Under the pieces are notes generated by a model. That model had not been told where the DNA came from, did no database searches, and saw nothing but the letters and a program-made list of their open reading frames with translations. The translations under genes were made by a program, and so were the position numbers. Positions 1 through 6,152 of a DNA stretch of 11,551 nucleotides are shown piece after piece. Origin of the DNA: Candidatus Woesearchaeota archaeon (GTDB lineage Archaea > Nanobdellota > Nanobdellia > Woesearchaeales > BM511); the NCBI GenBank assembly GCA_018221175.1, contig JAAOYE010000090.1:1-11551 (forward strand). The letters run 5' to 3'. Numbering within the stretch: position 1 is the stretch's first letter; every line of letters starts with the position of its first letter.

Positions 1-249
1 GACGGCTCAAAAGGATACAAAGAAAAAGCGCCATATGATAAAATCATGATTACAGCAGCAGTACCTCAAATTCCACAGCCATTAATAGACCAACTCATAA
101 CAGGAGGGGTTATCCTTGCTCCAGTTGGCAATATTTACAGCCAGGAAATGACATGGCTAAAAAAGACAGAGACTGGCTATAAAATAAGAGAACACGGCTC
201 GTTTAGGTTTGTCAAGCTTATTGGAAAACATGGCTTTAAGCGCGCTTAA
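1..249 (+). CDS. pcm: Protein-L-isoaspartate O-methyltransferase, C-terminal part (5' end outside window)
   Basis: The frame is open from base 1 to a TAA at 247-249, giving 82 residues of a C-terminal region. It contains APYDKIMITAAVPQIPQPLI, then GGVILAPVG and RFVKLIG. These match the end of the PCMT fold: the strand with the (I/V)xVTAAxPxIPxxL motif, the L/I-xPGG turn, and the closing RFVPL-type strand. The family uses S-adenosylmethionine to methylate isoaspartyl residues in damaged proteins in the cytoplasm. The SAM-binding GxG motif lies upstream of the window and cannot be checked. The last 14 bases overlap the 3' end of the convergent aldolase gene. The identification rests on motif recall, not on a search. 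Confidence 0.85.
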   Translation, partial: DGSKGYKEKAPYDKIMITAAVPQIPQPLIDQLITGGVILAPVGNIYSQEMTWLKKTETGYKIREHGSFRFVKLIGKHGFKRA

Positions 250-1150
250 AGCTTCCAAAAAGTTTTATTTTTTGCTCGACTGTTCTTTCAACCTCCTCCA
301 TCCCAGCCAATATATACTTTCTAGGATCAAAAACTTCAGGATTATTATGTAAAAACTCTCTGACACCAGCAGTAAATGCAATCCTGTTGTCCGTGTCAAT
401 ATTAACTTTGCAAACGCCTTCTCTAATAGCAGCTCTTATCTGGACGTCTGGAACTCCTTTTGCACCAAGAATCTCAGCGCCATAATGGTTTGCTTTTTGA
501 ACAAAAGCTTTCTTAACACCGCTTGCGCCATGAAGCACGAGTGGGACATCAATTTTTTTTCTTATTTCTTTTAGTATGTCAATTCTTAGAATTGCATCTC
601 CTTTAAACTTGTATGCGCCGTGTGATGTGCCAATAGCAACTGCGAGTGCGTCAACTCCTGTTCTTTGTACAAATTCTTTTGCCTGCTCTGGATCTGTATA
701 TATATTCTTAGAAGATGAAACTTCGTCTTCAACACCTGATAGTGTTCCCAGTTCTGCCTCAACTGACACCCCGCTTTTTGCCATGATAACCGCTTTTTTT
801 GTGTTTTTCACGTTCTTTTCAAAGCTTAAAGCCGAGCCGTCGTACATGACAGATGTAAATCCTGCAGTCACTGCTTTTTTTATGTCTTTTAGCTCCTTGC
901 CGTGGTCAAGATGCAAACTCATTGGAACTTTTAACTTGCCTGCAACTTTTTTTACAAGAGAAGAAATATTGGCAATCCCTGCATATTTTAGTGCTGATGG
1001 AGTTACAGATATTATTGCTGGAGACTTTAGCTCCTTCGCAGTTCTCGTTACAGCAAGCAAAACTTCAAGGTTGTAAATATTAAACGCTCCTACCGCATAC
1101 TTTTTTCTTTGCGCTTTTTTCAATAAATAACTGTTTGTAACTAGAACCAT
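236..1150 (-). CDS. fba: Class II (zinc) fructose-bisphosphate aldolase
   Basis: Encodes 304 residues from ATG 1150, the usual length for the FbaA/GatY family. The family reversibly condenses glyceraldehyde-3-phosphate with dihydroxyacetone phosphate (or tagatose analogues). The N-terminus VxN..LLKKAQ..KYAVGAFNIYNLE is typical. HLDHG at 80-84 gives catalytic Asp82 and zinc ligand His83; EAELG at 131-135, GTSHG at 174-178 (His177) and LHGASG at 206-211 (His207) supply the remaining metal and phosphate residues; NIDTD at 250-254 binds substrate. A TTG at 1177 would add nine residues (TKSSKKRQ), but family members begin at the MxLV position, so 1150 is preferred; AAAGAGG sits just before it. It ends in a 14-base overlap with the methyltransferase gene. 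Most archaea use class I or bifunctional FBPA/P enzymes, so the class II type suggests bacterial ancestry. Fructose versus tagatose specificity is not resolved. Confidence 0.93.
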   Translation of the reverse strand: MVLVTNSYLLKKAQRKKYAVGAFNIYNLEVLLAVTRTAKELKSPAIISVTPSALKYAGIANISSLVKKVAGKLKVPMSLHLDHGKELKDIKKAVTAGFTSVMYDGSALSFEKNVKNTKKAVIMAKSGVSVEAELGTLSGVEDEVSSSKNIYTDPEQAKEFVQRTGVDALAVAIGTSHGAYKFKGDAILRIDILKEIRKKIDVPLVLHGASGVKKAFVQKANHYGAEILGAKGVPDVQIRAAIREGVCKVNIDTDNRIAFTAGVREFLHNNPEVFDPRKYILAGMEEVERTVEQKIKLFGSFKRA

Positions 1151-1174
1151 TTGCCTCTTTTTACTACTTTTTGT

Positions 1175-1194
1175 CAATCGCTATTTAGCGATTG
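1175..1194. promoter_or_regulatory. Perfect 20-base palindrome at the aldolase promoter/start (candidate operator or hairpin)
   Basis: Two 9-base arms, CAATCGCTA (1175-1183) and TAGCGATTG (1186-1194), flank a TT centre and are exactly complementary. Read on the minus strand the centre is TAAATA, a weak TATA-box match about 34 bases before the aldolase ATG at 1150, and the possible TTG start at 1177 lies inside it. A dimeric repressor bound here would block TBP; alternatively, in RNA the arms form a 7-9 bp hairpin. The palindrome is seen directly; the operator role is inference. Confidence 0.5.
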
Positions 1195-1252
1195 TTAGGA
1201 CAATGACCACAAACACCATAATAACCAAAAAAAGCCGGATCAGCGAGGCCAT
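1181..1252 (-). CDS. Candidate small single-pass membrane protein (or C-terminal part of a broken one)
   Basis: On the minus strand an ATG at 1252 opens a 23-codon frame, MASLIRLFLVI... ending LTIAK and TAG at 1181-1183, almost entirely a transmembrane helix. The same frame stays open upstream to a TGA at 1349-1351, adding 32 polar residues that include TEIPRIKRTDTASQGRVISR but no ATG, GTG or TTG before the internal ATG. A separate ATG at 1355 (MVNDYNT) would join this frame if one base were removed near 1334, giving a 57-residue tail-anchored protein. It lies just upstream of the aldolase gene, and its stop lies inside the palindrome. T/G-rich DNA easily reads as hydrophobic residues, so chance or a non-coding RNA remain possible. 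I recognise no family. Confidence 0.25.
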   Translation of the reverse strand: MASLIRLFLVIMVFVVIVLTIAK

Positions 1253-1355
1253 ATTCCTGCTGATTACCCTACCTTGTGACGCGGTATCAGTCCTTTTTAT
1301 GCGCGGAATCTCTGTGATTCCTGTTCTGTCATACTGTATTATAGTCGTTCACCAT
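1227..1355 (-). ncRNA. GC-rich hairpin-forming stretch, possible aldolase leader RNA or small RNA
   Basis: Bases 1231-1330 hold 52 G/C in 100, clearly more than the AT-rich genes around them, and lie between the sugar-kinase and aldolase genes. Two hairpins are visible: GGAATC (1305-1310) with GATTCC (1316-1321) around a 5-base loop, and a 9-bp stem with one bulged G, 1239-1248 with 1256-1264. On the minus strand the second hairpin is followed by CCGG and seven T (1233-1227), which resembles a terminator; oligo-T alone can end archaeal transcripts. A GTATAC near 1372 could be a weak promoter element. No known family (tRNA, RNase P, C/D or H/ACA guide) could be assigned. It overlaps the candidate small ORF; the two are competing readings. 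Confidence 0.3.
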
Positions 1356-1385
1356 TATGTAAAGGTTAGTATACACTTTGGCTTT

Positions 1386-2363
1386 CTACTTTTTAAGGTT
1401 TACTGTTTTCACTTGAACTTTATACTTATTTATTAAACTTTCTGCTTCTTTTAGCGTCAATAATCTGTTTTTCGCGCCATAATGTGTGATGACATTCGTT
1501 GCGTTTACTATGCCAAGCTTTAGTCCAAACTTAACTGAGTTTCTTAAAAGCAGTCCCGATAAAAATGATGCTCCAAACGCATCTCCAGCACCAGTTGTTT
1601 CTTTTACTTTTACTTTGGGCGCGTCTGCATGATAAATAGTGTCTGAGTGATAAACTGTTGCGCCTTTTTCGCCTTGAGTCATAACTATTGTTTTTGGACC
1701 AAGCTTTTTGAGTTTGTCTAACATCACATGTTCAGGGCACGTGCCAACTAGAAGCTTTGCCTCTTCATCATTAAGTATTAGGAGATCTGTTTTTTTAAGA
1801 ATAGTTCTTAAGTGTTTTTTTCCTTTTTCTGCCAGGTAGTTGCTTGGGTTAAATGCGATTTTTATTCTTCTTTTTTCTGCCAAAATGACAAGCTTTTCAA
1901 GTATTTTAACATCCATGGCGCAAAAATAAATCCACCTTGCAAAAATCCTGTCTTTGTCAAGGTTTTTTAGCTTTAATTTTTCACTTGCATCTTTGTACGC
2001 AAGGATTGTCCTGTCATCTTTTATGCTGTCAAGAATAATGGAATAATTTGTCATATCCTCAGAGATTGTCCCTACAAAATCTATGCCTTCGCGCTTCAAT
2101 AGTTCAAGAACGTTTCTACCGTTCACGTCTCTTCCTATGTTTCCAAGATACGCTGTTCTCATGCCAAGGCGAGAAAACGCTACTGCGGTGTTTGTTCCTC
2201 CTCCTCCAATGTGAAAGCTTAGGTTGTCAACAAGGATTTTTGAGCCGCAAGGGTATGCAATAAACTCTTCCTCTTTTGTTGAGGACGTGAATGTGACTAG
2301 GTCGCACTTTGTTTTTGCAAAAACGTCAACTGTAGCACTGCCTACTGTAATTACATCATACAT
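1386..2363 (-). CDS. PfkB/ribokinase-family sugar (or nucleoside) kinase
   Basis: The 325-residue protein has the PfkB layout. The N-terminal strand YDVITVGSATVDVF starts the Rossmann-like core. GGGGTNTAVAFSRLG (53-67) is the first signature, where substrate binds. N198-D-E-E201 is the NxxE motif that organises magnesium and phosphate. MTQGEKGA (228-235) precedes the nucleotide site. ETTGAGDAF (255-263) is the second signature, with the anion hole and catalytic base Asp261. The family phosphorylates sugars, sugar phosphates or nucleosides with ATP or ADP. Its position upstream of a class II aldolase on the same strand makes phosphofructokinase- or tagatose-6-phosphate-kinase-like activity attractive, but sequence alone cannot fix the substrate. 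The gene has its own promoter (TTTAAA at 2387-2392, 26-27 bases before the ATG), so it is probably leaderless. The 208-base gap argues against a simple tight operon with the aldolase. Confidence 0.88.
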   Translation of the reverse strand: MYDVITVGSATVDVFAKTKCDLVTFTSSTKEEEFIAYPCGSKILVDNLSFHIGGGGTNTAVAFSRLGMRTAYLGNIGRDVNGRNVLELLKREGIDFVGTISEDMTNYSIILDSIKDDRTILAYKDASEKLKLKNLDKDRIFARWIYFCAMDVKILEKLVILAEKRRIKIAFNPSNYLAEKGKKHLRTILKKTDLLILNDEEAKLLVGTCPEHVMLDKLKKLGPKTIVMTQGEKGATVYHSDTIYHADAPKVKVKETTGAGDAFGASFLSGLLLRNSVKFGLKLGIVNATNVITHYGAKNRLLTLKEAESLINKYKVQVKTVNLKK

Positions 2364-2386
2364 ATTGATTATATGTGCATGCTCTG

Positions 2387-2394
2387 TTTAAATA
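2387..2394 (-). promoter_or_regulatory. TATA box of the sugar-kinase gene
   Basis: On the minus strand the box reads TATTTAAA, with the TTTAAA core centred about 26.5 bases before the ATG at 2363. This is the spacing expected if transcription starts at the start codon. There is no Shine-Dalgarno sequence before the ATG. It faces away from the hydrolase promoter about 40 bases further on. Confidence 0.6.
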
Positions 2395-2429
2395 GTTTGT
2401 TTATGATATGTCAGTGGAGACAAAGATTA

Positions 2430-2437
2430 TTTAAATA
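2430..2437 (+). promoter_or_regulatory. TATA box of the hydrolase gene
   Basis: TTTAAATA is a near-perfect archaeal box A, centred 26.5 bases before the ATG at 2460, so the message is probably leaderless. It is the second half of a divergent promoter pair with the box at 2387-2394. Confidence 0.65.
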
Positions 2438-2459
2438 AAGACTAAAAAAATTAAGAGTA

Positions 2460-3134
2460 ATGAATTATAAGAAAACTGTTTATGGTGACAAGAAGGGTAA
2501 GCTTCTCATAATCTTTTCTCATTGGAAATCAAAACCAATAGGGTATTATTATCTTGCAAAGAATTTATCGAGTAATTATCATGTTGTTTTGTACACTTAC
2601 TCTAATGAGATACTAACATCTGACACAACCGAAACATTAAAGAATTTTAGAAGAGTTGTGAGTGACGCCAATGATTTGATTAATTCAAAAAAGTTTAGCT
2701 CTATTGATGTGGCTGGTTTTAGTCTTGGAACGTTTCTCTTGTTTATGCTTGCAAAGAAAAGCAAGAATATTTCAAAGCTCGTTGCTGTTAGCTCAAGCCC
2801 TACATTTGCAGAGGCTGTCTGGAGTGCGTGGTCGACAAGGACTATAAAAAAAGAGTTAGTGGAAAAAAAGATTTATCTTGAAGAGCTCAAAGAAAGATGG
2901 GGTGAGCTTGCACCTGCATCAAGGCTTAACAGGTTAAAAGGAAAGGTTGTTCTTGTTCTTTCTCAAAATGACTATTCTATTCCTTATCCTCTTGGTGAAA
3001 ATCTTATGATAAATTTAGAGGTTCATAAAAAAGATTACGAAGTGAAGGTTTTCAGATACCCCACTCACATGATGCTTATCGGGCTTTTTTTGACAAAGCC
3101 TTCCAAGCTTTTGGAGATCTTAGAAAAAGACTAG
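2460..3134 (+). CDS. Small alpha/beta-hydrolase fold protein
   Basis: The protein has 224 residues, slightly shorter than typical alpha/beta hydrolases. The catalytic triad can be read in order: nucleophile Ser88 in the elbow GFSLG (86-90), Asp171 in SQNDYSIPY (168-176), and His203 in YPTHMM (200-205). KLLIIFSHW near the N-terminus (14-22) is the expected strand plus oxyanion loop. Residues 115-155 form a short charged helical cap. There is no signal peptide, so it acts in the cytoplasm. The fold covers esterases, thioesterases, lipases and peptidases; nothing here fixes the substrate. Its stop codon shares the CTAG tetranucleotide with the stop of the convergent nurA gene, a 4-base overlap. 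The ATG at 2460 is supported by the TATA box 26-27 bases upstream. Confidence 0.82.
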   Translation: MNYKKTVYGDKKGKLLIIFSHWKSKPIGYYYLAKNLSSNYHVVLYTYSNEILTSDTTETLKNFRRVVSDANDLINSKKFSSIDVAGFSLGTFLLFMLAKKSKNISKLVAVSSSPTFAEAVWSAWSTRTIKKELVEKKIYLEELKERWGELAPASRLNRLKGKVVLVLSQNDYSIPYPLGENLMINLEVHKKDYEVKVFRYPTHMMLIGLFLTKPSKLLEILEKD

Positions 3135-4147
3135 CCAATGCTGTCAAGTATGTCATGCGCGTTTTTAGTGTTGAGATAAGCGCTTATTTTCTTAAAATCC
3201 TTTCCTAGTTTTACAAAAAGCCTTGTTTTTAGGATTTCTACTTCTTTATTTGAGACGCGCGCATTTTTATCTGCATCTATTAGTCCATATGGGTAGCCTA
3301 GAAAAACAGGGTCTTTAGAGTTTTCTACTAAAAGTGATAAAACTTCATTGATATTTTCATTATTAACTTCCAACCTGAATGTGTGCTTTGTTTTTGGGTG
3401 AAGCTTTACTATGTACATTTTTGCTTTGTGCTTTGGACTTTCTATGTCTGTGATAGGATAATAAGTCCAATGAGCGTCTGGCCCTATCTGATTTAGTATT
3501 GCAGAAAATGAGTTTCCTGACTTTGTAAGTATCGAGTTTGTTTTTGCAATGGCTGTGATAGAAACATTGTTTTTTTGTGCTTTAAAGTAGATTTCTTCAA
3601 AAAGTTTTTCTTCGCCTGTAACTGTTGCTTCAAGCGTTCTGTCAAGTACAATAACACAATTACTTAGTTTGTCGCATAGATTGCTTGCGGTCTTTAGCTC
3701 CAATAGTTTTCTTGTTGTGTCTGCTATTGTTTCAATCTTGACATTATGCTCGCCCATCATCATGGTAGTATCGTCAAGTGTAAACCATAGGTTTTCAAAA
3801 TCAAGAGTTTTTGATTTAAAGAAAAGCTTCACATTATAGCCCATTGTGTCTTTTGAACCTGCAGATATTAGCGCGTACGTTTCGAATGTTTTATTTTTTA
3901 TTCTCTTGTTAGTTTCATAGATGCAGTAGTGGACTTTCATTAGCTGCAGGGAAAAGTTGGAAGAGCTTATTATTTCCTGGTTTCCTCCGTCGATAAAAGC
4001 TATTTTCTTGTTTGTTTTGATGCTTTTTATTTCCTTAAAATTGTTTTTAGATATTGGGTATGCTTTGTATCCTTTTTTCCCAAAATAAGGTGTTTCCTCT
4101 GACTTTGTCTCAATGCTTTTTACAATCTCTTTTATTGCGCGCTCCAT
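3131..4147 (-). CDS. nurA: NurA-domain nuclease (DNA end resection)
   Basis: The 338-residue protein follows the NurA pattern: KKIAFIDGGNQE (48-58) with the metal-binding Asp53, VIVLDRTLEA (165-174) with Asp169, an internal AKTNS (201-205), GYPYGLIDADKNARVS (284-299), and a C-terminal HDILD (331-335). NurA is a manganese-dependent 5'-3' exonuclease/endonuclease that works with the HerA hexameric helicase and Mre11-Rad50 to resect double-strand breaks before RadA-mediated recombination. In many archaea these genes are clustered, but here no herA, mre11 or rad50 is adjacent. A TTTATATA box (4172-4179 on the minus strand) lies about 28 bases before the ATG, so the transcript is probably leaderless. 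The gene is divergent from the secreted-protein gene at 4242 and overlaps the hydrolase stop by four bases. Confidence 0.85.
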   Translation of the reverse strand: MERAIKEIVKSIETKSEETPYFGKKGYKAYPISKNNFKEIKSIKTNKKIAFIDGGNQEIISSSNFSLQLMKVHYCIYETNKRIKNKTFETYALISAGSKDTMGYNVKLFFKSKTLDFENLWFTLDDTTMMMGEHNVKIETIADTTRKLLELKTASNLCDKLSNCVIVLDRTLEATVTGEEKLFEEIYFKAQKNNVSITAIAKTNSILTKSGNSFSAILNQIGPDAHWTYYPITDIESPKHKAKMYIVKLHPKTKHTFRLEVNNENINEVLSLLVENSKDPVFLGYPYGLIDADKNARVSNKEVEILKTRLFVKLGKDFKKISAYLNTKNAHDILDSIG

Positions 4148-4171
4148 TAATAATCAAAAATTTTGTTGTTA

Positions 4172-4179
4172 TATATAAA
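4172..4179 (-). promoter_or_regulatory. TATA box of nurA
   Basis: It reads TTTATATA on the minus strand, centred about 28 bases before the nurA ATG at 4147. It is paired with the divergent box at 4211-4218. Confidence 0.65.
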
Positions 4180-4210
4180 ATTTCATATCAAAACAATTTA
4201 AACCAAAGCT

Positions 4211-4218
4211 TTTATATA
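4211..4218 (+). promoter_or_regulatory. TATA box of the secreted-protein gene
   Basis: TTTATATA is a consensus archaeal box A centred 27.5 bases before the ATG at 4242, indicating a leaderless or nearly leaderless message. An additional TTTAAA at 4197-4202 could belong to either direction. Confidence 0.65.
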
Positions 4219-4241
4219 CGAAAATGTGTTAAAAATGTCTT

Positions 4242-6101
4242 ATGAAAAAAGAGGTGTTTATTTTACTCTTGTTAATGTTTGCATTACCTGTATCTGCAGA
4301 GAATTTTGCAGGGTACAAGTATCCTGGGGACAAATTCACTCTTAATGAGGATAATTTCTCTGTGCAAGTTAGCAAAGAGTGGGACACGTTATACTTAAAG
4401 TTTAATGGAGAGACTTTTATTATAGATGATGGCGGTTGTGAATACACCCAGTATAATTTCTACACTATTTGTTTTAGAAGTGCCGTAGTTGATTTTTCAG
4501 CAGATCCAGAAATTGGACGCCTTGATGACAGAACTGGAGAAGTTGTTCCTGGCCTTAACATCACAATAACATACAGAAAGCCAGATATAACACTTGATCG
4601 GACATTTTCGAATACAGCTCCTTTTTTGCAGGGAAAAATCGAGGCGATTGTGACTATAGAAAACAAAGGGCAAAACCCTGCCCAAATAATATATACAGAA
4701 CAAATCCCCAACGGTTTTGAAGTAACTCCCGGCTCAAGCGTTGGATATTCTAATGGCAAAATAACATATGTAACCTCAATGGGCCAAGGTGCAAAAAAGA
4801 TATTTACATATGAACTAAATCCTGTCATACACATTGATGAAATGATTAGCGGTAATCTAACATATGTCTATGAGGAAATAGAAGGCACAATAAAAAACAC
4901 TGCAACCGCAATCAAGACGAAAGACTCAGTAGAACTTGTAACTGTGCACACTGCAAATCTTAATGTTGCAGAAAAAACTGATTTGAAACTAACAATTAAT
5001 AATGTTGACCCTCAAGTTGGCTCACAGACTAAACTAAAAGTTACTGTGCCAAAAGAGCTAAAAGTTCTCAGTAAAGACGTTGAATTTGAAGAAGAAGAAG
5101 GTTTTCAGACTTATTCTTTTTCTTCGTTTATTCCAAGATTAAAATCAGAAACAATAGATCTAACTTTTGAAACTTCTACAACAGGCGAGTTTGAGATTCC
5201 TCTTACACTTGAGTTCACAGCTCATGGAATTGAAAAAAGAGTTACAAAAAACCTGTCAATAACTGTTGGTTCTGACAAAGTAGAGCCATCACTTACAATT
5301 TTGGAGCAGATGATTGGCTCAAACCAAAAGTTTAAGCTAACTGCAAAAATCTCAAATAAAGACACAGACACGCCTTATTATAATATTAATATGAATGTTG
5401 ACAGCGCAGTTTTAGATGAGAACTTTGCAATAGCAAAGATTTTGCAAAATCAGGAGATTTTAATCTTTGAAAGAGATGTTGTTGCACCAACTGTTGATGT
5501 GAAAACTGATTATGACATTGTATTTACAGGAAAGTATGAGACTCAAAACCTTGAATATTTTAATTTTTCACTGACAAAGACTATCTCTGTTTATCCTCCA
5601 ACTGACACTGTTGTTATTTATCATGAATTTGACAAATACACTACTGATGATGACAAGGCAAAAGTTATTGTTTATGTCGAAAACAAAAGAGATGTTATGT
5701 TAAAAGGAATCAGTGTTAGCGACAACGTTCCCTCAAGTCTAACAGTTATTGATGGTGTCACTATGAACTATCCAATGAATATTGAGCCAAAAAGAAAAGC
5801 GCAGGCATATGCGTACACTATTCAGGCAGTTCCCGGAGAATATGTTGATGCCACAGAAATAGTCACTTCAGTAGTATTTAATCAGACAGACAGAGAATTT
5901 ACTTTAACACAGCCACTCTCAATTGACTTGGCGGCAAAGTCAATAAAAAAAGAAGAAGCTAAAGTTGAGGTTACTGAGGGCGATGATTTTGAAAAAGAAG
6001 AAGCGGCAGAAGAACAGCAAGAAACATCGCAGTTAACAAAAAGAGTAAAAAAGAAGAGCTTATGGCAAAAGTTTCTTGACTGGCTGCTCGGATTTATATA
6101 A
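4242..6101 (+). CDS. Large secreted protein with tandem DUF11/CARDB-like beta-sandwich domains
   Basis: The 619-residue protein starts with a clear signal peptide (MKKEVFILLLLMFALPVSA, cleavage after about residue 19). A short N-terminal domain has two cysteines (66 and 77) that could form a disulfide. Beta-rich segments follow at about 112-235, 238-343, 346-450 and 453-563. Segments 112-235 and 453-563 show the DUF11-like pattern: VTIENKGQNPAQIIYTEQIP and VIVYVENKRDVMLKGISVSD are both an N(K/T)G-type strand followed by 'V.D.(I/V)P' and a hydrophobic strand. Such repeats are common in archaeal surface and cell-wall proteins. Residues 565-606 are rich in Glu and Lys; the end SLWQKFLDWLLGFI is a short amphipathic, aromatic helix after KRVKKK, perhaps a membrane-surface anchor, as it is too short for a normal transmembrane helix. 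A role in the cell envelope is inferred; no enzyme motif is seen. Confidence 0.72.
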   Translation: MKKEVFILLLLMFALPVSAENFAGYKYPGDKFTLNEDNFSVQVSKEWDTLYLKFNGETFIIDDGGCEYTQYNFYTICFRSAVVDFSADPEIGRLDDRTGEVVPGLNITITYRKPDITLDRTFSNTAPFLQGKIEAIVTIENKGQNPAQIIYTEQIPNGFEVTPGSSVGYSNGKITYVTSMGQGAKKIFTYELNPVIHIDEMISGNLTYVYEEIEGTIKNTATAIKTKDSVELVTVHTANLNVAEKTDLKLTINNVDPQVGSQTKLKVTVPKELKVLSKDVEFEEEEGFQTYSFSSFIPRLKSETIDLTFETSTTGEFEIPLTLEFTAHGIEKRVTKNLSITVGSDKVEPSLTILEQMIGSNQKFKLTAKISNKDTDTPYYNINMNVDSAVLDENFAIAKILQNQEILIFERDVVAPTVDVKTDYDIVFTGKYETQNLEYFNFSLTKTISVYPPTDTVVIYHEFDKYTTDDDKAKVIVYVENKRDVMLKGISVSDNVPSSLTVIDGVTMNYPMNIEPKRKAQAYAYTIQAVPGEYVDATEIVTSVVFNQTDREFTLTQPLSIDLAAKSIKKEEAKVEVTEGDDFEKEEAAEEQQETSQLTKRVKKKSLWQKFLDWLLGFI

Positions 6102-6122
6102 AAATAATTTATACCAAAGATT

Positions 6123-6128
6123 TTTAAA
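6123..6128 (+). promoter_or_regulatory. TATA box of topA
   Basis: TTTAAA within a T-rich run, centred 27.5 bases before the ATG at 6153. It lies in the 51-base gap after the secreted-protein gene, so topA probably has its own leaderless promoter. The preceding T-run (6121-6125) could also help terminate the upstream message. Confidence 0.6.
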
Positions 6129-6152
6129 CAGAATCAAATTCTTAGAAAAACC

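Noticed and set aside
576..1076. A 166-codon open frame on the plus strand within the aldolase gene
   Set aside because: It is antisense to a clear class II aldolase with all catalytic residues and has the Ser/Thr/Phe-rich composition typical of shadow frames.
1285..1357. Box C/D guide RNA on the minus strand (ATGGTGA as box C, CTGA as box D)
   Set aside because: Box C has a mismatch at a position needed for the kink-turn, the spacing of about 70 bases is long for archaeal guides, and no C'/D' pair was found.
1203..1436. A 77-codon plus-strand frame in the intergenic island running into the kinase gene
   Set aside because: It has no recognisable motif or promoter, overlaps the conserved end of the kinase, and the region is better explained by minus-strand structure.
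4460..4834. A 124-codon minus-strand frame inside the secreted-protein gene
   Set aside because: It is antisense to a signal-peptide-bearing protein, without promoter or family resemblance.
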